This document shows positions 6,633-13,213 of a stretch of DNA of 21,571 bases, piece after piece. How positions within the stretch are numbered: position 1 is the stretch's first letter; the number at the start of each line of letters is the position of its first letter. Below the pieces are notes generated by a model. It saw only the letters and a program-made list of their open reading frames with translations. It did no database searches and was not told the origin of the DNA. A program made the position numbers and the translations under genes. The DNA is taken from positions 1 to 21,571 of the forward strand of contig CAUDZT010000040.1 in NCBI GenBank assembly GCA_958453935.1, read 5' to 3'. This DNA is from an uncultured Collinsella sp. (GTDB lineage: Bacteria; Actinomycetota; Coriobacteriia; Coriobacteriales; Coriobacteriaceae).

Positions 6633-7820
6633 ATGACCGAGCTCCAAGAACTCCGTCGCTATCGGCGCGACTTGCACAGGATTCCGGAGCTCGACTTCGA
6701 TCTTCCGCAGACTATCGCCTATATCGAGGGCGTGTTGGCGCCGCTCGACTGCGAGCTGACCCATCCGTGCCCCAGCTGTGTCTGTGCGTTCTTTGACGCT
6801 GGCGTTGGCGCCGCGCATGCCACGGCGATTCGCGCCGACATGGATGCGCTTCCCATTGCCGAGGCGACGGGCGCGGCCTTCGCCTCGTCTCATCCCGGCA
6901 AGATGCACGCTTGCGGGCACGACGGACACATGGCCATGGCGCTCGCCGCCGCGACGTATGTCGACCGCACGATTCGCGAGCAGCCGGGTTCACTTAAACG
7001 CAACGTGCTTTTTGTGTTCCAGCCGGCCGAGGAAACGACCGGTGGTGCCAAGACGGTATGCGAGAGTGGTGTGTTCGAGCGCTATGGGGCCGACCGCATT
7101 TTTGGCTTCCATGTGTGGCCCGATCTGTCTGCCGGCACGCTGGCGAGTTGTTCTGGTCCGCTGCTGGCGCGTTCGAGCGAGACGCATATCCATATTCACG
7201 GTACGAGTATCCATATTGCTAAGACTTATGGTGTGCCGGTTGAGGAGTCACACGATGCCGCGTTGGCGGCAGCGAAGTTTTTGGTTACCGAGCGCGAGCT
7301 GATGGACGAACTGGGCACCGACGAGCCCTGTATCGGCAAGTTTGGCCTGCTGCAGGCCGGTACCGTCTGCAACGCGGTGGCGGGGGAGGCCCATGTGGCC
7401 GGCAGCTTGCGTGTGTTTACGGACGGCATGTTCGACCGTGCACGCGAGGGTGTGCGCCGCGTGCTTGATGAGGCATGCACTGCAACGGGCTGCACGTACG
7501 ATCTCGACTTTGCCGAGGGCTATCCGCCGGTCGACAACGATCCCGAGTTGTTTGATCGAATCGCGCCTGCTCTGCCCGAGTTACAGCTCGTGGACGAGCC
7601 GCTGCTGATTGCCGAGGATTTCGCGTTCTATCAACGCCATCTGCCGGGCGTATTTTTCCTGCTGGGCACGGGTATGCCAGAGGACCAAGACAACCCGAGT
7701 GATTCGGATGGCTGCCCCGCCTATGCCACAAGCGCTCTGCATACCGATAGTATGCTCTTCGACGAGGAAATCCTACTCAAAGGCCTCGATGTCTACAAAC
7801 GATTGCTTTTGCTTGACTAA
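6633..7820 (+). CDS. M20D-family amidohydrolase, candidate N-acetyl-diaminopimelate deacetylase
   Basis: A 395-residue M20D metallohydrolase. Metal-ligand motifs are HACGHDGH at 92-99, the PAEE pair at 131-134, GFHVWP near 158-163 and a C-terminal ATSALHTDSM. The lid or dimerisation domain lies in the middle. Family members cleave amide bonds of N-acyl amino acids and include hippurate hydrolases, indole-acetyl-amino acid hydrolases and the N-acetyl-LL-diaminopimelate deacetylase DapL. Its position, divergent from a dapH-containing lysine operon, makes the DAP deacetylase role the best guess, since that route needs one and none is in the operon. The ATG at 6633 is preceded by GGAAGGA at normal spacing; longer upstream starts run through the promoter. 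It is not itself under the lysine aptamer. Confidence 0.85.
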   Translation: MTELQELRRYRRDLHRIPELDFDLPQTIAYIEGVLAPLDCELTHPCPSCVCAFFDAGVGAAHATAIRADMDALPIAEATGAAFASSHPGKMHACGHDGHMAMALAAATYVDRTIREQPGSLKRNVLFVFQPAEETTGGAKTVCESGVFERYGADRIFGFHVWPDLSAGTLASCSGPLLARSSETHIHIHGTSIHIAKTYGVPVEESHDAALAAAKFLVTERELMDELGTDEPCIGKFGLLQAGTVCNAVAGEAHVAGSLRVFTDGMFDRAREGVRRVLDEACTATGCTYDLDFAEGYPPVDNDPELFDRIAPALPELQLVDEPLLIAEDFAFYQRHLPGVFFLLGTGMPEDQDNPSDSDGCPAYATSALHTDSMLFDEEILLKGLDVYKRLLLLD

Positions 7821-7865
7821 GGCGTGAAGGACTATTTGTTCTAGAAAATACGAACAAACGTACGA

Positions 7866-7911
7866 TATAATAGAGATGTAAGTCTATAGAAACGTTTGAC
7901 GTTACTAACGT
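7866..7911 (+). promoter_or_regulatory. Promoter and possible operator of the higBA pair
   Basis: A consensus TATAAT lies at 7866-7871. No good -35 is present at 17 bp. Around it are short inverted repeats that could bind the antitoxin: TTTGTTC ... GAACAAA just upstream and ACGTT-ACT-AACGT at 7899-7911. Autorepression by HigA is known for such pairs; the operator assignment here is inference. Confidence 0.5.
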
Positions 7912-7922
7912 AAGGCGATACT

Positions 7923-8204
7923 ATGATTGCATCGTATAAAGATGAGGATACCGACCGCTTTGCCATGGGTGTGCGGGTCAGGAAGTTCGTGCCCTTTGAG
8001 CGTGTTGCGTTGAGGAAGATTCGCCAACTGCAGGTTTGTGCTTCGCTTGATGATCTTCGCGTTCCGCCGGGCAATCGCCTGGAAGCTTTGAAGGGCGATC
8101 GTGCCGGTCAATATAGCATCCGTATTAACGAGTGCTATCGGGTCTGTTTTGAGTGGAGACAGGAGATGGCTTGGAATGTCGAAATCGTTGATTATCACAA
8201 GTGA
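7923..8204 (+). CDS. higB: HigB-like toxin, RelE superfamily mRNA interferase
   Basis: A 93-residue basic protein of the HigB/plasmid-killer branch of the RelE/ParE superfamily. Recognisable segments are RKFVPFERVALRKIRQLQ, then LRVPPGNRLEALKGDRAGQYSIRINECYRVCFEW and the ending VEIVDYHK. These are the central beta-sheet residues expected of the fold, with the length also typical. Toxins of this kind cut mRNA on the ribosome. It is encoded upstream of its antitoxin, the reversed order that is normal for hig loci, and overlaps the antitoxin start by 29 nt. Confidence 0.88.
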   Translation: MIASYKDEDTDRFAMGVRVRKFVPFERVALRKIRQLQVCASLDDLRVPPGNRLEALKGDRAGQYSIRINECYRVCFEWRQEMAWNVEIVDYHK

Positions 8205-8517
8205 TGAGACCTCGTCCGATTTGCTGTCGCCAGTGACTCCTGGTGAGCTTCTCAAAGAGGAGTTTCTTGTTCCCATGGGCATTTCTCAATATCGCCTTGC
8301 GAAAGAGACCGGGATTCCGGCTCAGCGTATCGGGCAGATTGTCTTGGGAAAACGTCGCGTGACGGCCGACACCGACCTCCGTCTTTGCCGTTATTTTGGC
8401 CTGACGGATGGTTATTGGCTGCGCGCTCAGGTGGCGTTTGACCTTGAGGCCGAGAAAAGGCGGATCGAACCGGAACTCGATAAGATCGTTCCTGTTCAGC
8501 AGGCCATTGCGCTGTAG
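8176..8517 (+). CDS. higA: HigA-like antitoxin, Xre-type DNA-binding protein
   Basis: A 113-residue protein. TPGELLKEEFLVPMGISQYRLAKETG leads into a helix-turn-helix (IPAQRIGQIVLGKRRVTADT) and the LRLCRYFGLTDGYWLRAQ segment characteristic of HigA. It should neutralise HigB and repress their shared promoter. I placed the start at 8176 inside higB because AGGAG lies 10 nt before it and the N-terminus then has normal length; an upstream extension of the frame to 8101 has no support. The overlap suggests coupled translation. Confidence 0.87.
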   Translation: MSKSLIITSDETSSDLLSPVTPGELLKEEFLVPMGISQYRLAKETGIPAQRIGQIVLGKRRVTADTDLRLCRYFGLTDGYWLRAQVAFDLEAEKRRIEPELDKIVPVQQAIAL

Positions 8518-8546
8518 TGCTCAGAGATGATGGGGGTGGCGTGACG

Positions 8547-8870
8547 ATGAGGCGACGCCGACAGCCTGCCGTATATAGTCCGGGTGGATGCGGGTGCGGT
8601 TTGCTGCTGCTTCCGGTCATCGCTGTGAGCATTGGCGTGATGTTTGCGCTTGCCGGGCTTGCCGCGGCGGCGCTCGTGCTGTTTATCACTGCCATCGGCG
8701 TGACGATTTGGCTCTGCCGCAATCGCGAGCAACGCCGTGCCGACGGTAAAACCAATGTTGGCTGGGTCGTCTTTCTGATCATTGCGTACCTGCTGAGTGT
8801 CAGCTACCTTGTTTTCTTTGTCCTGTTGATGATCAGTGCTTTTACCGGGGAATCCGTCACGGTGGGTTGA
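8547..8870 (+). CDS. Small membrane protein of unknown function
   Basis: A 107-residue protein with a basic N-terminus (MRRRRQP), a glycine/cysteine-rich patch (SPGGCGCG) and hydrophobic stretches that predict three membrane helices (about 17-37, 38-56 and 78-102). I do not recognise a family. A GTG at 8517 would add ten residues and overlap the higA stop. The ATG at 8547 is preferred because a G-rich GGGGG/GGTGG sequence precedes it at about 9 nt. It may be cotranscribed with higBA; no hairpin separates them. Confidence 0.6.
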   Translation: MRRRRQPAVYSPGGCGCGLLLLPVIAVSIGVMFALAGLAAAALVLFITAIGVTIWLCRNREQRRADGKTNVGWVVFLIIAYLLSVSYLVFFVLLMISAFTGESVTVG

Positions 8871-8974
8871 TCACTGCTGGCAGACGGTCGCGCAAAGTGC
8901 GTTTGCTCGGCGTTTGGATAACTGCATTGGCCGTTTACCGCAACCTTAGCTCTCAGCTAATGAATTCAAGTTCA

Positions 8975-9028
8975 ATCCTTCCTACGATGTGCTGTGTGCC
9001 GGCGCGGTAGCCGGATCGTAGGAAGGAT
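8975..9028 (+). promoter_or_regulatory. Hairpin sequestering the ribosome binding site of the Tat lipoprotein gene
   Basis: A perfect 14-bp inverted repeat, ATCCTTCCTACGAT (8975-8988) and ATCGTAGGAAGGAT (9015-9028), encloses a 26-nt loop. The loop contains a smaller CCGGC/GCCGG hairpin. The right arm contains GGAAGG, the only ribosome binding site for the gene starting at 9034. The rest of the gap between 8871 and 8974 shows no gene or clear promoter. Confidence 0.75.
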
Positions 9029-9033
9029 GCATG

Positions 9034-9576
9034 ATGAAAAAGCTCGAAAACGAAGTGCTGCTGAGCCGTCGCGCTGCACTGGGCGCATTCGCCACCGTCG
9101 CCTTGGGGACTGCCGGTCTTCTTGCCGGTTGTGGTAGCGATAAGGCGACCGTCACCGAGGACGCTGGCGATGGCGACAAGAAGGAAGAGGCGAAGAAGGA
9201 AGAGCAGCCTACGACTGACTTGGCTGTTGGCACGACGGTGACCACGACTGCTGGCCTTTCCGTCGTCGTCGATTCCGTCCAGCCCGGTCTCACAAATTTT
9301 GACGGTTCGACCATGACGGGTATTCACGTCACGTACGTCAACAATGGCGATGAGGGCGCAGATTACAATATTTACGACTGGAAGGGCGAGGACGCCAACG
9401 GCGCTCAACAGAATCAGGGTTACTACAGCGAGGGCTCCGATGAGCTGCAGTCTGGTACCCTTGCCGCCGGTGGCTCCGTGGCGGGCAATATCTACTTTGA
9501 TGGCGATATCAAGAAGGCACTGTATTTTGCCAACATGTTTGATAGGTCTGCCACTGCAAGCTGGGTGCTGGCCTAG
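9034..9576 (+). CDS. Putative Tat-exported lipoprotein with DUF4352-like domain
   Basis: About 180 residues. The signal peptide carries the twin-arginine sequence SRRAAL, a hydrophobic stretch and a lipobox LLAGC with the lipidated Cys at 33 (counted from the ATG at 9034). A charged Lys/Glu spacer follows (DGDKKEEAKKEEQ), then a beta-rich domain with TTAGLSVVVDSVQP, ITV-type strands and NNGDEGADYNIYDWKGEDANG. This resembles the immunoglobulin-like DUF4352 group often attached to actinobacterial and clostridial lipoproteins. Two ATGs occur (9031, 9034); the spacing from GGAAGG favours 9034. Ligand or partner is unknown. It is followed by a regulator and a kinase on the same strand. Confidence 0.8.
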   Translation: MKKLENEVLLSRRAALGAFATVALGTAGLLAGCGSDKATVTEDAGDGDKKEEAKKEEQPTTDLAVGTTVTTTAGLSVVVDSVQPGLTNFDGSTMTGIHVTYVNNGDEGADYNIYDWKGEDANGAQQNQGYYSEGSDELQSGTLAAGGSVAGNIYFDGDIKKALYFANMFDRSATASWVLA

Positions 9577-9615
9577 CATGTCGCTACCGTTGCGCCGTAT
9601 GGGAGGTGAGGTCGC

Positions 9616-10038
9616 ATGCCCGATAAAAAGCTGACGGACGAGTTGCTCAATGAGCTCCTCGACGCGCCAAACATCGATGGCTATATCAAAGAACACGACT
9701 TTGTCGCCCCGTCGCTTTCGGACTACCTTAAGCAGCTGCTGCAGGAAAAGGGCTTAGAGCGCTCGCGCGTTGTGCGCATGGCCGACCTCAACGAGACCTT
9801 TGGTTATCAGATTTTTACCGGTGCGCGCCACCCAAGCCGTAATAAGGTGCTGCACATTGCCTTTGCGATGGCGTTGACGCTCAAGGAGACCAACCGCGCT
9901 CTGACAGCTGCCGGGGTAAGCGTCCTCAACTGTAAGGACCGTCGCGATGCGATTGTCATCTTTTGTATCGATCGCGGCTGCAGCCTGCAAAAGGTCAACG
10001 AGGAGCTGTATCGCTTTGGCGAGGAAACGGTGAGTTAG
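9616..10038 (+). CDS. Helix-turn-helix protein partnered with the downstream kinase
   Basis: A 140-residue protein. Residues 32-100 (LSDYLKQLLQEKGLERSRVVRMADLNETFGYQIFTGARHPSRNKVLHIAFAMALTLKETNRALTAAG) resemble an Xre-type helix-turn-helix with the usual recognition-helix region near 60-75. The tail (DAIVIFCIDRGCSLQKVNEELYRFGEE) is an alpha/beta segment. Proteins of this shape are, from memory, often encoded next to Ser/Thr kinases in gut Firmicutes and Actinobacteria. GGGAGGTGAGG gives a strong ribosome binding site. It may be a DNA-binding output or a substrate of the kinase; neither is shown by sequence. Confidence 0.7.
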   Translation: MPDKKLTDELLNELLDAPNIDGYIKEHDFVAPSLSDYLKQLLQEKGLERSRVVRMADLNETFGYQIFTGARHPSRNKVLHIAFAMALTLKETNRALTAAGVSVLNCKDRRDAIVIFCIDRGCSLQKVNEELYRFGEETVS

Positions 10039-10089
10039 TGACCGATGGCTGAGCCGGCGGTGTCACCAGAACAACCATGCAAACGAACG

Positions 10090-10119
10090 GGGTGCGGACA
10101 CCATGGGGTGTCCGCACCC
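10090..10119. terminator. Perfect 13-bp hairpin between the regulator and the kinase
   Basis: GGGTGCGGACACC pairs perfectly with GGTGTCCGCACCC around an ATGG loop. There is no following T-run, so it is not a standard terminator. It ends 5 bp before a TATGAT box. It could attenuate read-through from the upstream gene, stabilise its 3' end, or be a protein-binding site in the -35 position. Confidence 0.55.
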
Positions 10120-10124
10120 TGCGT

Positions 10125-10130
10125 TATGAT
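10125..10130 (+). promoter_or_regulatory. -10 box for a probable leaderless kinase mRNA
   Basis: TATGAT ends 7 nt before the kinase ATG at 10138, exactly where transcription would begin on the start codon. No ribosome binding site precedes that ATG. This is the pattern of leaderless actinobacterial genes. Confidence 0.6.
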
Positions 10131-10137
10131 GGACGCT

Positions 10138-11505
10138 ATGGATACTCAGAGCCCAACATATTCCGATGACGAGCTGACTGCTTCACTTGTCGATCATTTG
10201 GCATCGCTCAACCGCGATGACAGCTATCGTGTGGAGCGCGTGCTCAAGCTCTCGGATGTCGAGACGACCGAACTCGTCTATTTTGAGGGCTCTGGTGGCG
10301 GGTCTCTCGGTCCCTTTGTCCGCAAGCGCATCAATGCTTCGGCGCAGATTGGCGGAGCATATGAGCGCCTGTTTGCGGCCCAGCGCGCCGGTCGTCGTTT
10401 TGAGCACTTGCCCCGAATCGTCGATTGCCACCGTGTGGGCGACGAGCTTTGCGTGGTCATGGAATATATCGAAGGCGAGACGCTTGAGGCCCTGGTGGGA
10501 CGTTTGGGCGCGACACCCGATTATGCTTGCGAGCTGTTTGGCGCCCTTTGTGATGCAGCCGATGAGCTCCATGCCGGCTTTGCGGCGGCCGGAGAGCATC
10601 CGGTGCCGGTGATTCATCGTGATTTGAAACCCTCGAACATTATCGTTTCGGGTGTCAGTTATACGGCAGATACCGGCATGGCCTTCTCGTCGCTGGTGAT
10701 TATCGACCTGGGAATCGCGCGGGTGTGGCGTGACGGGGCCGATGCCGACACGGTTAAGTTTGGAACGCGACCCTATGCGCCACCCGAGCAATATGGTTTT
10801 GGGCAGACGAGCGTGCGCAGCGATGTCTATGCGCTCGGCGCGCTTCTGTTCTTTTGTCTGACGGGGGCTGACCCTAAGCCGGGTCAGAATATGCGCGAGC
10901 AATGCGAGGCGTGCGACGTCCCCGTGGCGCTGGCTGATGTCATTTGCATGGCCATGGCGCTCGATCCGGCCAAGCGCTTTGGAAGTGCCGAGGCGCTCGG
11001 ACACGCTGCGCGCGCGGCATACGGGCTGTGTCTGCCTGAGCCTGGCTCGAATAGCACGACGGCGCCTTCAATGGCGCAGGCTGCTCCGCAAATGGCGCCG
11101 TCTTTCGGGCGGCGGCCCAAGGAAGTCTCTTCGGTGGCTCCTCGCCGCAAGAGCCTGCTTTCACGGATCCCGGAACCCATTGGGCGTATATGGAACGGCA
11201 TGATCTATGCGGCAACCTTGCTGCTACTGGTCGGAAGCCATTTTGCCGTATTCCAGCCCACGGGAGCCAACCGCAGCTATCCAACGTGGTTTTTGGCCCT
11301 TGAGTATTTTCTTATGGTCGATGGCATGGTGGTGCTCATCTCGTTTGGCGTGCTCGACCGCCGCAGGCTTCGGCGCCGCTTTCCCGTGCTTGATCGTTAT
11401 CGGGGCCGTGAGTTTGTCACGCTATGGCTTAAGGCGCTGGGAATTATGTGCGTCATCATGATCGTGATTATTGCCGTCGGCAACGCAACCGGCATAGTCG
11501 CTTAA
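10138..11505 (+). CDS. Membrane-anchored Ser/Thr protein kinase
   Basis: A 455-residue protein. A Hanks-type kinase domain occupies about 30-295: Lys63 in FVRKRI, catalytic HRDLKPSN at 160-167, DLG at 190-192 in place of DFG, and the APPEQ motif at 214-218. The glycine-rich loop is unusual, with no GxGxxG before the lysine; instead a run of glycines lies just ahead of it (GSGGG, 51-55). A Pro/Ser-rich juxtamembrane linker (about 300-345) leads to three predicted membrane helices (353-372, 388-406, 432-450). There is no PASTA domain. I chose the ATG at 10138, though the frame is open to 10045. A -10 box lies 7 nt before 10138 and the extension would run through the hairpin. The kinase probably phosphorylates cytosolic partners, possibly the helix-turn-helix protein. 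Confidence 0.87.
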   Translation: MDTQSPTYSDDELTASLVDHLASLNRDDSYRVERVLKLSDVETTELVYFEGSGGGSLGPFVRKRINASAQIGGAYERLFAAQRAGRRFEHLPRIVDCHRVGDELCVVMEYIEGETLEALVGRLGATPDYACELFGALCDAADELHAGFAAAGEHPVPVIHRDLKPSNIIVSGVSYTADTGMAFSSLVIIDLGIARVWRDGADADTVKFGTRPYAPPEQYGFGQTSVRSDVYALGALLFFCLTGADPKPGQNMREQCEACDVPVALADVICMAMALDPAKRFGSAEALGHAARAAYGLCLPEPGSNSTTAPSMAQAAPQMAPSFGRRPKEVSSVAPRRKSLLSRIPEPIGRIWNGMIYAATLLLLVGSHFAVFQPTGANRSYPTWFLALEYFLMVDGMVVLISFGVLDRRRLRRRFPVLDRYRGREFVTLWLKALGIMCVIMIVIIAVGNATGIVA

Positions 11506-11517
11506 TGCAATGTACCG

Positions 11518-11549
11518 CTATAAGAAAAGGGTCCCGATTGGGGCCCTTT
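11518..11549 (-). terminator. Duplicated terminator, left flank of the ATPase island
   Basis: AAAGGGTCCC pairs with GGGGCCCTTT around GATT (11526-11549); on the minus strand TTTTCTTATAG follows. It is the near twin of 13172-13203. Its U-run orientation shows that it belonged to a minus-strand gene, although it may now also stop the kinase transcript. Confidence 0.7.
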
Positions 11550-11559
11550 GCAGTAGCGC

Positions 11560-11617
11560 TTAAATGCGGTTCATCTGGTTGCAACCTTGTTGTACCAGTC
11601 CTGCCTCGTGGGCGGGG
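11560..11617 (-). pseudogene. Remnant of the 3' end of a peptidoglycan-hydrolase gene
   Basis: On the minus strand this stretch reads like the last ~20 codons of the hydrolase at 13214-14347 (QDWYNKVA-QMNRI stop). It has one deleted base between the GCA and CAG codons, which breaks the frame, and the first Trp of TWQDWY is changed to Arg. It directly adjoins a copy of that gene's terminator. No upstream part of the gene exists here. Confidence 0.75.
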
Positions 11618-11673
11618 CGAGTGCCCATCGCCATAGGTGTTGTGACGGTTAAATTGCTCCGTGCTTCGAAGCG

Positions 11674-11758
11674 CCGTCAATTGTCACCACAGAATTCCGT
11701 CAATTGTCACCATAATTCGCCGTCAATCCTCACCACAAATTTCCGTCAATCGTCACCA
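11674..11758 (+). repeat. Four tandem 23-bp repeats upstream of the ATPase gene
   Basis: The core CCGTCAATTGTCACCA recurs at 11674, 11697, 11720 and 11743, exactly 23 bp apart; copies 3 and 4 differ by one or two bases (CAATCC, CAATCG). The spacers are AT-rich (CAGAATT, TAATTCG, CAAATTT). The last copy ends about 10 bp before a TAAAAT -10-like box. Iteron-like spacing near two helical turns suggests cooperative protein binding. Confidence 0.85.
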
Positions 11759-11805
11759 TGCAGCTGGTAAAATACATAATATGGGTAAGTCAAGAAGGAG
11801 GCTGT

Positions 11806-13071
11806 GTGGACAGGTATGTAGATAGATGCATCGATAAGGCAATCAGCCGTAATCTCAATATCTTCGGTGCGGTCCTCATTCAGGGTCCAAAGTGGTGCGG
11901 AAAGACCACTTCGGCTAGTCGTTTTGCTAATTCATCCTTGTCTCTTTCCGATCCGGCTGGAAATTTTTCCGCTCTCCAGCTGGCACGGATCGATCCGGCG
12001 CAAGCATTAGCAGGGCGATCTCCCAGGCTCATCGATGAATGGCAGGAAGAGCCGAAGCTGTGGGATGCCGTGCGTTTCGAGTGCGATGCAAGGAGGGGAG
12101 AATCCGGTCAGTTTATTCTTACGGGTTCGGCAACGCCTCGGGATTCGATGCAGCCGATGCATAGCGGCGTTGGGCGAATAGCTAGGTTGCGAATGGACAC
12201 CATGACGATGTTCGAGCTTGGCGTTTCTTCTGGCGCGGTTTCGATCGGAACGCTTCTTTCCGGTTACCCTGCCAAGCAGGCTGTCGGGTCAATCTCCGGC
12301 ATCGCCGGAATCGCCGATTTGTTGTGTCGTGGCGGTTGGCCTCAGGCGATGGGGAAAACGACTGACGATGCCATGCAGATAGCCGCTGCCTATGTTGATG
12401 GCGTATGCGAATCGGATGTTTCTAGAACCGATGGCATTAAGCGCGATCCGGTCAAGGTCAGGTCTCTTTTGGCATCGCTAGCGCGGAATGAGTCGACGCT
12501 TGCTGGCTCAAAGTCTATTGACAAAGATATCGGTACCGGCGTTTCGAAGAACTCGGTCTCCAGATACATGGACGCCCTGAGACGAATCAATATCATCGAC
12601 GATATCCCCGCTTGGCATCCAGCGCTCAGGTCTCCGGTGAAGCTGCGGCAGGGGGCGAAGAGGCATCTCGCCGATCCTTCGCTTGCCGTTGCGCTGCTCG
12701 GAGCAAATCCGGAGTCGTTGGCATCTGACCCGAAGACACTGGGGTTGCTTTTCGAATCCCTCGTCCTGCATGACCTCAAGGTTTACGCCGCCGCAACTGA
12801 CTCGTTGGTGTCCCATTACCACGATGCCGACGATCTCGAGGTTGACGCAGTTATCCACAGGCGCGATGGAACTTGGATTGCCGTGGAGGTGAAGCTTGGA
12901 AGCCCTCAAATCCCCGAGGCATCTGCAAATCTGCTTCGGCTGGAGCGAAAGCTGGTCGAGCGTGGCGAGAAGCCGCCTGTGGCAAAACTCATCATCATTG
13001 GGTTCGGCATGCCGGTTCATACAACGCCCGATGGCATCATCGTTGCTCCCGTTGACACACTCGCGCCATAA
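11806..13071 (+). CDS. AAA ATPase with DUF4143 C-terminal domain
   Basis: A 421-residue protein. Walker A is GPKWCGKT (27-34), Walker B is PRLIDEW (73-79) and a sensor-like ILTGSA lies at 104-109. A winged-helix-like segment (SKNSVSRYMDALRRINIIDDI) spans 247-267. The DUF4143 domain ends in a PD-(D/E)xK-like arrangement: Glu317, Asp347 in EVDAVI, and Glu361-Val-Lys363 in WIAVEVKLG. Relatives are widespread, variably present and of unknown function. The GTG start is chosen because AAGGAGG lies just upstream; the frame extends to an ATG at 11758 without its own site. It is flanked by duplicated hydrolase-gene ends and headed by iterons. Its codon use seems more AT-tolerant than its neighbours, by eye. 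Confidence 0.85.
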   Translation: MDRYVDRCIDKAISRNLNIFGAVLIQGPKWCGKTTSASRFANSSLSLSDPAGNFSALQLARIDPAQALAGRSPRLIDEWQEEPKLWDAVRFECDARRGESGQFILTGSATPRDSMQPMHSGVGRIARLRMDTMTMFELGVSSGAVSIGTLLSGYPAKQAVGSISGIAGIADLLCRGGWPQAMGKTTDDAMQIAAAYVDGVCESDVSRTDGIKRDPVKVRSLLASLARNESTLAGSKSIDKDIGTGVSKNSVSRYMDALRRINIIDDIPAWHPALRSPVKLRQGAKRHLADPSLAVALLGANPESLASDPKTLGLLFESLVLHDLKVYAAATDSLVSHYHDADDLEVDAVIHRRDGTWIAVEVKLGSPQIPEASANLLRLERKLVERGEKPPVAKLIIIGFGMPVHTTPDGIIVAPVDTLAP

Positions 13072-13171
13072 CGTTGTGGTGGGATCACCTTGCCTTCGGA
13101 AGGGGTTTCAGTCTCAAGCGACTTTTCCAACACTCACTTATGCCTGCATGCCAATTCTGGTCTAGCAAGGC

Positions 13172-13203
13172 CAAAGAAAAGGGGTCCCGTTTGGGGCCCC
13201 TTT
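13172..13203 (-). terminator. Terminator of the peptidoglycan-hydrolase gene
   Basis: AAAGGGGTCCC pairs with GGGGCCCCTTT around a GTTT loop, 10 nt after the minus-strand stop codon, followed on that strand by TTTTCTTT. It is duplicated at 11518-11549. The remaining 13072-13171 holds no gene. Confidence 0.85.
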
Positions 13204-13213
13204 GCAGTTGCAC

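Noticed and set aside
11526..11549. Ordinary terminator of the kinase gene only
   Set aside because: The U-run lies on the minus-strand side and the adjoining sequence is a degraded copy of the hydrolase gene end, so its origin is the duplicated minus-strand gene. It may still stop the kinase transcript.
11674..11758. CRISPR array
   Set aside because: There are only four units, spacers of about 7 bp and no cas genes. The pattern is a tandem iteron array.
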